DNA from: Adenophora triphylla var. japonica
Lineage: Eukaryota > Streptophyta > Magnoliopsida > Asterales > Campanulaceae
Assembly: GCA_022495995.1 (NCBI GenBank)
Contig: JAFEMH010005395.1
Coordinates: forward strand, 1 to 64,000
Length of the DNA: 64,000 nt
Reading direction: 5' to 3'
Shown: positions 1 to 11,390 of the stretch, in pieces
Layout of the letters: each line of letters opens with the position of its first letter
Position numbering within the stretch: position 1 is the first letter of the stretch
Notes under the pieces: model-generated
Told to the model about the DNA's origin: nothing
The model's database searches: none
Seen by the model: the letters and a program-made list of their open reading frames with translations, nothing else
Made by a program: the position numbers and the translations under genes

Positions 1-301
1 TTTGATCTAGCAATCATCAAGAAATCGTTCTTGAATTCATTCAAAGGTGTGGATACCGAAAGAGGGTCTTCGCTCGTTCATCGATCAAGGCCTAGAGTTC
101 AAGAAAGTTGAAGAACGAAGTTTGTGATTCGAAATCACATAATCAAATTGTTCGATAGCTCTTGAACGGAAAGCGTTCAAGGTTGGTAAAATTCTATCTC
201 ATAGGAATTTAAATTAATTGTACAGAACGGATCCTAGGGCTTCTTGGGTTTTATGTTTTTAATGCTTAATTCCGCTGCGCATGGACCTGTAAAACCCAAC
301 A
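1..301 (+). mobile_element. 3' end of a Copia-type LTR (left part outside window)
   Basis: The stretch has no coding potential. It ends in a run typical of plant Copia LTR ends: a T-rich segment, then a 'ccgctgcgc' motif near 281, then 'aaacccaaca' at 292-301. The LTR would close with CA at 300-301, and sequence of a different character (E2 LTR) follows. No primer binding site follows, so this would be the right-hand LTR or a solo LTR inserted in the E2 LTR. The other end and the target duplication lie outside the window. The call rests on resemblance to the ends of Angela/SIRE-type Copia LTRs and is an inference. Confidence 0.4.
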
Positions 302-526
302 GTTTTCCTAATGAAGGATGGACTTTGGATGGATTTTGGAGATGAGGGAGGTGATTTTTGGTGAGTTTTAGTTACTGGAAATTCATGGTTTGAATTTGAC
401 AGAGTAACAGTGCTCAAAATTGTATATCAAAATGAATAGAGGAGGCCTCTATTTATAGGCTGATTTGTGCTTCCTAATGAAGTCGTGCGGCATTAACCTC
501 AGGCTAATAAATCTGTGCGGCATTAT
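302..526 (-). mobile_element. E2: distal part of a minus-strand Tat-like LTR, split by E1
   Basis: This is the continuation of the LTR piece at 21208-21418 on the other side of E1. The two join through the ATTAT target duplication of E1. On the minus strand a TATA-box-like 'cctataaatagagg' lies at about 447-460. That is some 280 nt downstream of the LTR start at 21418 when the halves are joined, a spacing comparable to the TATA in the E3 LTR. No coding capacity was seen. Assignment to the Tat lineage comes from the right-hand half and its neighbouring polypurine tract. Confidence 0.5.
522..526. repeat. Target site duplication of E1 (left copy, ATTAT)
   Basis: ATTAT directly precedes the TG of the 5' LTR. 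The same five bases follow the CA of the 3' LTR at 21203-21207. An exact 5-bp duplication fixes both element boundaries. Confidence 0.92.
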
Positions 527-2544
527 TGTAAGTATCCAAATCCGGATCGTCAAAATCCGTCAGAGAGTTAACCGAAATCCGTTAACTGGCCCGCTCCAGG
601 TTAACCGGAACTCGTTAAACTCCTCGTTGCCATGCCAACGAGACGTCCCGGGACTGCCCCGTGCATCCCAACGTCGAAGCGTACTTAACACGTGTCATCT
701 CACGTAAAAGTACGGCTTTCCCTGAAAAATGCACTTTCCGGCACTTTCCGGGGGCGTTTCGACATTTTTCCTGGATCGTTATTTTAAAAACGGACAAAAC
801 CGGACCGGGAACGAACTCCCACACCTGTGACTCACAGGCACGTGGCAGCCATGCCACCTCCCTCTAGTCACCTTTCAATCACAAATCAAGGCCAAAAGAC
901 CAAAATACCCCCCGGATTTCGCCAAAGTCCTACGACTCCCCGTGCAAATTTTCCGAAATTGCCAAAGAAGTCCTCAAAATTCCAAAATACCAAAAAACCC
1001 CCGAAAAATGCCTAAGTCCGTCCTGACTCTTACCGCATTTTTCACCTATAAATAGAAGTTGTCAAAGCCAAAAAGAAGAAGAATTTACTCCAAAAAGTCA
1101 CATACCCCACGGCCCAAACTCGCTTCACCCTCCCGAGCTCCTGTTTTGTCTCGATTCGCGTGAAACTTCGGTATTTCGATCAAATACGCCCCTCACCACT
1201 CCAAAACACCGTTTCAAACTACTTTCCGTGTCCCGTACACACCCCCGAGCCAAAGGAGTCGACCCTAGCCATAGGTATAACTCCTCTCTCTAAATCTCTC
1301 AAGCTCGTCTCGGCTTACGCGCCGCCGCTACAACCGCTTTCGAACAACGTTATTGAAATGTAGACGCTCCGTCTAATCGGGTCCGATACGTTTTAGCCCC
1401 TCGATCCTCTTCTCTTCCCGTAAGAGAAGTAATCACGGGTTAAAACGGCGTTCCGACCCCGTTCCGTTTACTTTTATGTCATTTACCATTCCGGATCGAT
1501 CGATCCGTTGATCGTCATTTACTTTCCGTCATTTACAATTCCGAGTCATTTTGGCTCGTTGATCGTCATTTACCATTCCGAGCTGTTTGGCTTGTCGATC
1601 GTACTTTACAATTCCGAGCCGTTTTGGCTCGTTGATCGTCATTTACAATTCCGGATCGTTTGATTACGTTGATACTGCTTTAAATACTGTCATTTACAAA
1701 GTCCGACCCGTTTGGATCGTGATAGTATTTACTTTTCAAAGTCCGAGTCGCAACCCGATTCGTTGATTGCATGTCATTTAATACGCATTTTTCCCGTAAA
1801 AATCGTTAACAATGTAATGCCCGGTTCAAAACCGGAGTTCGTCCTTCGAACTCTCTTTCAAAACGCGCGAAATGACGTTTGGCCTCCAAACGCTCATCTT
1901 CAAACTAAAAGCCGCCATTTGACACATAAAAATCATTTAATACGCATTTTTCCCGTAAAAATCGTTAACAATGACTCGCCCGGTTTAAAACCGTAGTTCG
2001 TCCTTCGAACTCTCTTTCAAAAGGCTCAAAATCGACGTTTGCCACGCAAACGCTCATTTCAAACTCAAAACCGACGTTTGTCATTCAAACGCTCATCTTT
2101 TCAAACAAAGTCACCTAATCAACGTTTGACATTCAAACCAAGATTAAGCTTGTCATTCAAGCCCCCATTTCAAAACACACACACACACACGTTTTCGAGA
2201 AAGGTAGAAAGACTCGTCATGCGAGGCATTTCGGGTGATCTCGTAATACTCTTCCCGAAACGTAACGTGACCTCCGAACCTAACAATCTCTGGTACTCAA
2301 AGTTTTTTACTCATTTTTGCTACCAATAAAAATGAACCCCTGTTTTCGAAGCCTTTTCCTAAGTTTTTGCTACCAATAAAAACGACACCTTTTCACTATA
2401 GCCGTTTCTCAACGTTTGGGCTCAAAATACAAAAACCGTGTGGCGACTCCTCATTTTCCTTCCCATGAAGCGAGGTCTCAGACACCAACACCCCGCGAAT
2501 GACAACCGTGTTCCGCGCACCGCGCGAAATCCCGAGTAATTTCA
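527..2544 (+). repeat. E1 5' LTR
   Basis: The copy spans 2018 bp and is repeated as 19143-21202. It starts TGTAAGTA, ends AATTTCA and contains a TATA box near 1046. Two internal repeat sets are visible. About five copies of a 35-40 bp unit ('gtcatttacaattccgagc...gatc') lie at about 1480-1670. Two copies of a ~150-bp unit with 'acgcatttttcccgtaaaaatcg' and 'gttcgtccttcgaactctc' lie at about 1780-2030. The 3' part (2410-2544) is the most conserved and recurs as an isolated fragment at 46549-46650. Confidence 0.93.
1046..1055 (+). promoter_or_regulatory. TATA box of the E1 5' LTR
   Basis: CTATAAATAG is a near-perfect plant TATA box and is conserved in the 3' LTR at 19659-19668. Transcription of the retrotransposon RNA would be expected to start about 30 nt downstream, dividing the LTR into U3 and R/U5. 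The start site itself is inferred. Confidence 0.75.
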
Positions 2545-2546
2545 GT

Positions 2547-2564
2547 TGGCGACTCCGCTGGGGA
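2547..2564 (+). other. E1 primer binding site
   Basis: TGGCGACTCCGCTGGGGA starts 2 nt after the 5' LTR. The same motif, as its reverse complement, follows the LTRs of E3 (44558-44575) and E4 (47640-47657). This type of site is reported in Tat/Ogre elements as complementary to the 3' end of an arginine tRNA. The tRNA identity is from family knowledge, not tested here. Confidence 0.8.
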
Positions 2565-3836
2565 GAGTGATACTTTTTTCAAAACTACCGTTGTTTTCTA
2601 AAAAGCCTTCCGTGGGTCAAACTTTCGTTTACCCTTCCTCAAGCTGTGTGTGTGTGTTCCTTTAAACCTCGAACGGTTTTTTCAAAAGGCATTACATTGT
2701 CAACTTTTCAAAATCATACCATGTTTGTGCATCCCCATTCATGTTTGATTTTCATTGCTGTCTTTTGAACTGCGCATCATAATGCTTTAAGACACATTCT
2801 GAAAAATCTCGTTTTACTCGTAAAAGGAATTTTAGTGACCGCACACTACGCGCACTTGCCGCTCTAACACCGCACTTCACGTGCACTTGCCGCCTCGGTA
2901 CACCGCACACTACAACCCGTAACCCGGGATGGCCTTATCGCTGCACCCCGATTGGCCCGCGTATGCCTTTCGGGCGCACTGGGTCGCCCCAAACATCCCA
3001 TCCTAGCCCGTGTAAGCTACGCACTCTTTCAGTGTCACACTTTGTCCAAGACCCCTGCTGGTTTTTTGGCTTAGCTCGTGTCGCCTAAGTGTATGTTTTT
3101 TACGCCGGCCCCGCCCCGAGTCAAGCTCGAGAGGTTGAGACTGAAGGTCGTTCCCGACCCGAAGTCTCGAGCTCTTCACTTGACTTTGACGCTGAGCTCA
3201 CCGAAAAATATACCCGAAGGTTCAATGTGACACCGTGTCACCAAACCTCACCGTATGCACCGTGCTGCCCACAACTTGGCCAACGCCAAAAGCTAAGGTC
3301 TCTCGCGCAAGCGAGTCAGAGAGGTCATGCCGAAATTTTGGCACGATCCCCGCCTTAACTTAAGGACGTTGACTTCGATCGTGGCCCGCGCATCACATAC
3401 GTTGAAGTTTGCGTGATCGCCTAGCCTTAAGTTCACTTTTTCCTTTGTCGGTGGAACTCGCTTGCCTTATAGGACCTCGCCGGGATAGTCCGTCCCGAGA
3501 AAGATGATCTACAATGGAAACGAGGGGCTTATAAGCGTAGTGACGAGATCCACCGATTAGAGCTCTAGGATTAGTTGCGAAAAGAAGACTCGCTCTTTTC
3601 CAACCGATTAGGACTCGAGAAAACGCGCTTTTAAGTAAACATTAATCGGTAATCGCACATTGCACAAGCCCGAAACCTTGATCCAAATCCTCCCTTTCCG
3701 GCTTCTAAACCCTTCCTTTCGTTCCTCGCAGCCGAGCGTAGTGGTTCAGATTTCCGGCCGGGCCGCCTTTTTGCCAGATCACCATTACGGCCGTGACAGC
3801 TTCTTCGGTTCCCCGCCTCTCACCAGAATTTTCGAC
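2565..3836 (+). other. E1 untranslated leader
   Basis: The sequence between the primer site and gag has no convincing reading frame. An 89-codon frame at 3089-3358 shows no recognisable domain. The segment around 2780-2920 ('gaattttagtgaccgcacactacgcgcac') reappears in reverse orientation at about 47340-47460 in E4, so the leader is conserved between related elements. Long leaders are usual in Tat elements. Confidence 0.6.
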
Positions 3837-5480
3837 ATGTCTAGCTCACTGAGAAATCGTGATCGGGAAGGACCCCGCCACCGGCAATGTATATGACTTT
3901 GGAAGAAGCCATCCGGCTTGTGAGGTTCACAAGAGTGCGTAAAGAAGATCGCCAGAATTTCGTGGTACAACTTCCGAATGAGCGTGGTATAGCAAATGGC
4001 CTATCCCCGCCGTACGATGGTACTTTTGTCCCGGGTCGAGGATGACGATTCCCCGAAACCAGCTTCACCAAACCTTCAACCAGTTCCTCCCCGCCAACTT
4101 ACTGGGATGACTTTCAACCAAGGAAACAAATGACCTAGGCTTCACATTGCCACCTCTCGTGGCAACCCCGTCATATTTGGCCACCAAGGCTACTCCTATC
4201 ACTCAATACCACCAAATCACTGCCGACCATCTCGCATGCATGCAAATATCCTTCAATACCCTCCCTGTTCACCCCATCGCCTATACACGAATCCCAAAAC
4301 ACCGGAGACAAACCCCGATACAGCCTGTAAAAGGCCCCCATATATCCACATATATCAAGCCTTCCACCTCCAATCACTACCGCTCACGTGGTAGCACCCG
4401 ACACCGAGCCTCACAAAGCCCACCACTGACCCAACCTTGGCCTGGATGGTCGAATGTATGAAAGACCCGAAAGCCACTCATGAGCAAATTTCAAAGCAGA
4501 AACGCCAAATCCACAAATCCGGAATGGTCACGCCTCTCCCCGCCAAGTTCGAATGCCGAGATGGACCGATTCGACGGAACCGAATGTCCTCAAACGCACG
4601 TCGACACCTACGTTTCGCATGAGAGCGAAAGGAGCAACCCTCCAAAGAAATGGCCGACCACTTCCAAAGATACGCTTAAAAGTTCGGGCTACGATGGTTT
4701 CGAGGGTCAAGCTCGCGGATCGCCACACTGGGATCGATTAGTAACATCTTCCCGGAACGGCATGATCCAACTTAGAGTGGGAAACAAGTCGTGAGGACTT
4801 AATCACCACCGAGCGTAAAGCGGACGAAAGCGCTGAGAATTCTACAAAAGGTGGAGCTGAAACTCTCCGAGATCATGGAGCCACTCTCCAAGGATGAACA
4901 GATGCGGATCTTCAAGTCCCGCTTAAGACCGTCCATCGAACTCTCATCGCTCACCATTTCTTCCTGCATCTCCTGCCATGGTAAATGCCGCTGGCCAGCT
5001 TCGAGAAGGATCTCAAGGAGAAGTTGCTACGCACGCCCATAGCGTATACCGCTGCTAGCCGTATTCTAATCCCGCATCGGCCCCGGCAAAGGGAAAGATA
5101 CGTCTGTCAATTACATCCATCAGTGGACAAAAGCCGGGCAACAAACCTCACCCCACAAAGCAACAACTCCACTCGGCGCCTACCGTGCACTTCGACAAGT
5201 TGGATATGCCACCGAGCAAGATGTCGGGAAGCGGTTAATCAAGGAAGGTCTCCTTAAACCCGTTGCCAATTACAAACCCAAGAATCCCGTAGTCAACGCC
5301 GACAAGAGCAGCATCGCGCCTTCCATCGCATCACGGCCATACCACCGACAACCGCGTGGGGTTACGATACGAAATCCGTAACTTGATAGAAGAAGGCAAA
5401 TTGAGCGCCCACGGGCCCAATACGCCGGAAACCCTTTTCCGAACAATAACAAAGTGAATTCCACTGAGCGGGTGCCTCAA
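3837..5480 (+). pseudogene. gag: E1 gag (frameshifted)
   Basis: The structural polyprotein would form the particle around the RNA. A start at 3837 (MSSSLRNRD) is followed after a frameshift by an N-terminal region (EEAIRLVRF, about 3905-3930). The capsid core follows: 'PAKFEMPRFDGTECP' is split over two frames at about 4530-4590, and 'LSKDEQMRIFKSRLRP' lies at about 4885-4930, as in retrotransposon gag (PF03732-like) domains. A zinc-knuckle remnant HHGHTTDN lies at about 5335-5360, followed by LRYEIRNLIEEGKLSA at 5371-5415, the usual gag end in this lineage. At least five frame changes were followed, so no complete protein can be made. Confidence 0.7.
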
Positions 5481-6620
5481 GAAGATTGCCACAGTAACCA
5501 TTTTCTCCGCCTCTTCCGGCCGGGTCCTCATCAAATGTCCACATCGGGCCATGATGTTTGTGATCGCCCGCCTCGCTCGGGAGTACGAGTCCCAAGACAC
5601 GGTCCGAGCAATCCTCCGCGAAAACAAGATGAAGTCCTCTCAACAAAGAATCGAGAGAAAGATACGAAGCCGGGAGACACCAAAGGTGGGTACACTCTGA
5701 GAGCCTTCCGGAGGTTCGACTACTACGCACCGTACTCCATCCACTCTCTCTTCCTCCAGCCATGCAGCTTTAGAGCAAGCAGGGTGGGAAAGCCGAAAAG
5801 TCCCGCCGACAATAGAGCTCGACTGGGACACCGTAATACCTCGCATCTTGGTAATCTTACCGCCAATGTGGCATAACCCCCGCGGATCGCCCAAGATTCA
5901 ATTTGTCCAGCCTTCCGAGCCCGGACCGACAAAGGAAGATCAAAGTCGCCTTGGCACTCGCACTCGATCAACGTGCTAACCAAGGGCGGCAACCACCACA
6001 AGCAACTCAACGCAATCCCGAGGCTCCAAAGAAAGGCTTTACCTCGCAAGAGGAAGACAGAAACGGATGGCCGGATGACTCTCCTTCTCCTGATAGAGAC
6101 GAGATCTACGATTCCCGACCGTATGGCAAGCATGATCACTTTCGTGACGAAGACTTACCGAGAGATGCCTCTGGCACAACGAAGCTCGTACATCACTCTC
6201 AAGCTCAACACCATAACACTCCCCTGAGTATTGGTAGACAACGGATCAGCCGTTAACGTTCCTCCCTCTCAAAGATGATGCGAGCCCTCCGCATCAACGA
6301 AAGCCACCGATTCCGTCACTCGACTATCAAGGCCTACGACAGACGTCTCGCCCCATCCTGGGACGGTGACTCGAACTCGGTTCGAAACCCAAATGGTGCC
6401 AAAGAAATTCCACGTGATGGACATTCCATCCGAATTCACGCCTCTTTGGGACGCCCTTGCCGCATCACATGAAAGCCATAGCCTCCACTCTCCATCGCCG
6501 CGTTAAGTTCATTAACCGACAGGAGATCTTGAAGTCATCCGAGGGGACAGCTTCCTCATAGAAACGGCCGAGACAATAGCCAAGCATGCCCGCACCTGTG
6601 CACCGGGCTACCTCCTTCAA
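5481..6620 (+). pseudogene. E1 first protease-like domain (extra copy)
   Basis: After a proline-rich linker an aspartic-protease-like region is visible. A pre-protease motif (MITF, about 6130-6145) is followed by VDNGSAVNV at about 6233-6260 (active-site D-N-G-S). Fragments matching 'FHVMDIPSEFTPL' at about 6409-6450 and a histidine-rich 'LH..VKF' end at about 6490-6510 come next. These are the landmarks of the retropepsin domain of Tat elements, which cuts the polyprotein. The frame is broken several times, for example by the TAG at 6174-6240 depending on frame. A second protease domain follows at 9430-9870, so E1 carries two. See findings. Confidence 0.6.
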
Positions 6621-9250
6621 ATCAAATCCAAGGGACTACTGGGCAAATCTCATCGAATCCTCGTAGTCCTGAGATGCCAACTATGTAAACGTACTGAGCA
6701 AAAGTGCACTCGAAGCAATCCGATACATCAAGTTCAACTGCCGTTTCCAACATTTGGAGGCGTATTGGAAAGAAACACCGAGCATCGCCATGATGCGGGC
6801 ACGCAAACCCCTGGGCCTCCAATCGGAGATTCGTCGCATTCTTCAAACCAACTCTCTAGCCCCGCCAGCGAAGAGATCTTCATGATAAAGGTCAACAAGC
6901 ACCGTCATTCTCGTTGAATGCATGGAAGTCGTATGGGATGTCCTCCACGAGGAACTACCCGCCGCACCCCTCTTCTCCAATGAAGGGCATTGATGTTTTT
7001 CTAGCAGCTTCCAAAGAACGCACCCGACGCGATACGTCCCTACGTTTGGGCCGAGCCATCGATGACGACGAATCAAAGGACTCTCCTGAGTCGAGGATGC
7101 GTGCACTCCGCGGCAGATTCCTCTCGCATTCACATGCTCGGGCCGAGGACGGCACTGCTCTCCAGATGTCACCTATGACCAAGGCTCCAATACCATGGAA
7201 ATTGTCAAGCTCAACGTCCAAGAGGCGCTATCCGACAATTGGAAGCAACCGGTTCACACGACAAAGAATCCTCTCGATCAAGTGGCCGACGATGACTTCG
7301 TCAACATCATCTATTCCAGTATCCCGATGAGGCCAAGGATCCGGTCCTTATCGTCGATTCTCGCAATGCCAAAGTCACCTCGACGACCGCCCGCTCATGG
7401 TAAACGAGGCTCGGCCAAGCGAGCTCGTAGCTCATCATTACTTCCGAGTACTGCCCTAGGGCAACCGGCCCGTGCCGTCGCCTCAAGCTTATACCCTCAA
7501 GCGCCGCCAAGGCCAAGGGCAATGCCGAAGGAGACCAAGCTCCTCACCCGCTACGAGTCGATCAACCTCGGGAACGCTTCCGGCAGCCCACCCCGAAACA
7601 TCTCGTGAAGGTTTTCCCCGCAAGGCGTAGCCGGCTTCCGACGTTGGAAATGACCACCTCAAAGATCAACATGCTCCAGCTTCGATTCTAATCCTGGGCC
7701 GTCACGGCCCCGATTCGACATCCCGCCGCAGACCGCTAGCTCGATAGACTTCGCGATCGAGCGAGATCACGAGACCGTCAACATTGCGTAATTCAACACC
7801 CCCGCGGGGTCAATCAAGCGTATATGGGCAAATTTCTTGGTAATCGAGATCAAGGAAGGCCGCATGGAATGTCCTGTACCCGACTTCCTTCGTTAACGTA
7901 ATCCAAGTGTTTCCGCCATTCGGCGATTTGAATGTGATCACGGCTTCGGGACACTAGTCGACGGCGCCACCTACGGAGACTGTTTAGCTCTCGCAAGGAA
8001 AGCCCTCATGGAACTAGCCGCTCAAGAAAGCCGTCTCTCGGGGACGAAAACCAAGCTCAAAAGACCGACAGTGGACCGAGCCCAGAGTGTCACAGTGCAA
8101 ATTTTCAGACGTAAAGCTGAGGCCACTCTAGACCCGCTCGACCTCGTGGGTTTTGCTCACGGCAACTTCCTCGACTATCGTTTGTTCTCATCCAACCCCT
8201 CTCGCCACACGAGGGTGGTCAACGGTCCCGATGACCTAGGAGATGGAACGACACACGCCAGTAACAAATCCTGCCGCTTACCTCCCCGAGGAAAGCAAGT
8301 TCTCTCGTGAAAGCGACGACGAAGACGATGAAACCATTCTCTTCCAAGCCGGGCATGAAGTCAACAAAACCGGACTCCTAAGGGTCCTGGGAGGATGGGG
8401 ACGGATCATTTCCGCACTCAAATTGAAAGGCCAACTTAGAGAGGAAGGTCTATTTAAAAACAAGAGGAAAATGGAAATTGCCTCGAGCAAATACTGTGGA
8501 AATTCCACAGACCGCGGCATTCGTTTACAAAACGATCAACTGGACAAAGAACCAAATACATGGGCGCATGTTCGGGAAGCCGTGTACTCACCTTCTGACA
8601 TACCCGCCACTCAGATAAAACAGAGGAGAAAACTCTCCCGATGGAGGTTTATCTAGACTGCCGCACACAGTTCAAAGAAGCACTGGCTATTCTCACATGA
8701 GAGGAAACGCAGCGCTAATCCTCGACGCAGCTCCGCCGCAAGAAAGTTGATCCGGGTCAAGAGCGGAGGAAAACCGGCAAACCATGAGTATCGCTGCACT
8801 CCAACTCCGTAATGCCTCGAGTATGCTCAAGAAGAAGGAAAGGAACGCGATATACCGTGAAGAGATCAAGGAGACCGCTCGCTTGAGCCGAGAACTCTCC
8901 AACCTCCCCGAGGGTCAGCAACGCACGCCCGCCAGTGCAACCACTCAAGTGCACCGACGTTCGAACAAATGCGGCAATCCGTAAACTACCTCCCCGCAGA
9001 GGCACCTAAGCCGCATCCCGGGACAGAATCCGCAAGCCGCCGAAGCTCCCGGAATACATCTACAAATAATGAGTTGAGGGAAGACATATGGCCCTATGCT
9101 ACGAGGAATCCTCCTCTAACTATGGCTCAACTCGTAGCGGCCTGTTCGTAAGGGACCAAACCCGATGTCGCTGTTCTAACCCGATCGGGTCAAATCCATG
9201 CATTACCACCTAAGGCCACTAAAAAGCCGACTGAGCCGTAATCGCAACCC
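6621..9250 (+). other. E1 region of unassigned degraded coding sequence between the two protease domains
   Basis: This 2.6-kb stretch has the GC content and plant-like codon texture of the surrounding polyprotein but no domain I can name. Readable pieces include a frame at 7195-7608 starting MEIVKLNVQEALSDNW, a frame at 8008-8310, and an acidic stretch (ESDDEDDETI) at about 8305-8340. It may be a second, strongly degraded gag-PR linker or an additional ORF as reported for Ogre elements. I see no tandem repeat or other element boundary in it. Confidence 0.4.
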
Positions 9251-10320
9251 GCCCGCCCGAAGACACAAGTTCCGTGAAAGAGGACCCGATCCTCACTCGC
9301 CAAGCGTACTGTGCGAACATTTCCTCGTCTCTCGCCACCTCTTCATATCCTCACAAGCTCAAGCTAGAGGAAAGCCTCGGCCCGTACCATGGTCCCCGTG
9401 GACGCAACCCTGCACGAAGTCATTCGCATGATCGGCAACATCCACTATGGCAACATTATCACCTTCACAGTATTTGGACCTTCCAAAATTTGGGGCCGAT
9501 CACAATGAGCCACTCTACATCACAAACCACTCGGACGAGCGCCGCCTTCCCCGCGTGTTGGTAGACGGAGGTTCCGGAATGAATGTCTTGCCCGCCAAGA
9601 TGATGGACCCGCTTCGACATCAAGCCCACGAGACCGAAGCCTTCACCCACACCGTCAAGGCCTATGACTCTACTTCCCGTATCGTTTCCTGGGTTGCTAC
9701 TCTTAATATTTGGTTCGGCAAGCGGATGATTCCCACCGAATTCCAAGTGTTGGACATTCCAATCACTTTCACAGCCCATCCCTGGGCGTCCCCGGCCGCA
9801 TCAAATCAATGGCGTGGCATCCACCCTTCATCAATGCCTCAAGTTCATGCAAGGCAACGAGCTAACCACGCCTACGGCGACGTCACCACCGAAGGGACCA
9901 GCACCAACGACATTCCAAAGGTTAGAAATCAAGCATAATGACGATACGGCATTAACCGGATTCACTCGAGACCTCCAAGATCCAAATATGCAACGTGGAC
10001 CTTCCACTGTCTTCACGACAAGATTCCTCCCCGCCATAAAGATGATGAAACTCATGAACTTCATCCCTGTGACCGGGGCTTGGCAAAAGGTTACAAGGCC
10101 AACACCAAGTCATTGAAGTCAAGGACCACACCACGGTCCAGGGCTTGGCTACGTGCCAACACCGCCGACATCAAGGAGAACAAAAGGCTCGCCCGCACCA
10201 AGGCAAAGCAGCTCGCAAAAGGGGAACCTCCGACGGCACACCCAACCTCCGACTCCATAGCTTTCGACCTCGCTCATTACTTCACCAAGGGAACCAACAG
10301 CTAGAACCGAGGGGACCGAC
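9251..10320 (+). pseudogene. pro: E1 main protease domain followed by a G-patch-like segment
   Basis: This is the polyprotein protease, active as a dimer in the particle. 'HEVIRMIGNIHYGNIITFT' is encoded at about 9415-9470. 'RVLVDGGSGMNVLP' with the D-G-G-S active site lies at about 9553-9594, 'FQVLDIPITF' at about 9739-9770, and 'LHQCLKFMQGNE' at about 9825-9860. The frame then shifts, and 'AIKMMKLMNFIP' plus 'VQGLGY' (10035-10160) resemble the glycine-rich G-patch found after the protease in Tat elements. One frame is open for 163 codons at 9447-9938, the best preserved part of this domain. It sits directly before the linker to RT. Confidence 0.75.
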
Positions 10321-10425
10321 GCCAATGAACCGATGCCAGAACCGAGGGACCAACAAGGGAACCGATGCAGAATCGAGGGACCGACAATGGAACCGACAGC
10401 AGAACCGAGGGGACCGACAGCTGAA
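10300..10425 (+). repeat. Short imperfect tandem repeat in the E1 linker
   Basis: About six copies of a 20-24 bp unit based on 'agaaccgaggGaccgacaa(n)gga' lie within the protease-RT linker. The repeat would encode a charged, low-complexity spacer. Its origin is probably replication slippage. Confidence 0.6.
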
Positions 10426-11390
10426 CTGATGAAGATGAGAAAGAAGCAGGATAGTCGCACCGAGACTACGTAAAGGATGGAACAGCCTAGCACGGACCTC
10501 AAGCGTTTTTGCAGGGACTTAAAGCTAATCCGATAAGGGGAGCGTTCCTCGACATCACAGCTCTACCTCGGACCAACCGCCACCACAGCCCAAAGACGAG
10601 TACACATTCAAGGGAATCCTGCACTTGGAAGAGCAACTCAAGGTACTCTCCACGGGAAACAGACTGTTCGGATCAACCGCCAAGGCCACATTCGAGACAA
10701 GAACTCCAAAGCGTAAGGAACCAGGATTCATAGAAGATGCTCTCAAAGGACCAGCTACAGTAGTCTTTTTGAAGAAGTCATGGAGGTGCCGAACCCGATT
10801 GACTCCGGGCTCCGAAACAAAGATGATCGCCATGATTGGGACACAGGCCAAGCCTCTCGATCCCCGAACCCTCATCAAGCATCCAAAGAATGCCACCGAA
10901 GAATTTGGTAACCTTCATCGGACTAAGGGCAAGCCAGTGCAGAATCGAAGACAAGCCGGGCCTCGCACCCACATCTCCCTAAACCCGATCTCAAACCCTC
11001 TCGAGCCGCCTCCTGTCGAGTCCAGGCCCTTCCGAGTCATCCAATGGCCTTACGCCTGAGGACCATGATAATGTAGCCAACCATGTATTTCCGTTCTTGC
11101 TTAATGAAAAGTCTGACCTTTCAGAGTATCCTCTCATTGCCACTTTAACAACTGATAAGTTAACAAACAACTTAAAAGACGTTAATAATTCAATTGATAA
11201 AGAAGCAGACACATTAAACGAACAATACATTAGAGAAGTTCTCGAGCGTGTAGTTGACCAAGAGGACAACCGGCCCAAGCCGCCGAAGAGGTTATGACCA
11301 AAGTGAACTCCGGGGCCGTGCAAGAGCCTAAAGAGACACAAGGGGCGCTTTTCGCCGATGCGTAAAAGAAGCCCCGATAAGCTTCCTCCG
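10426..11390 (+). other. E1 linker between protease and reverse transcriptase
   Basis: No catalytic domain was seen. An open frame at 10625-11059 (144 codons) is polar and proline-rich. A more AT-rich piece at 11085-11250 (SDLSEYPLIATL...) differs in base composition from its GC-rich surroundings. Tat elements have a similar acidic/proline-rich linker before RT. Confidence 0.45.

Noticed and set aside
2547..2564. tRNA gene fragment
   Set aside because: Only the complement of a tRNA 3' end is present, as expected for a primer binding site. No cloverleaf follows. The same applies at 44558, 47640 and 48825.
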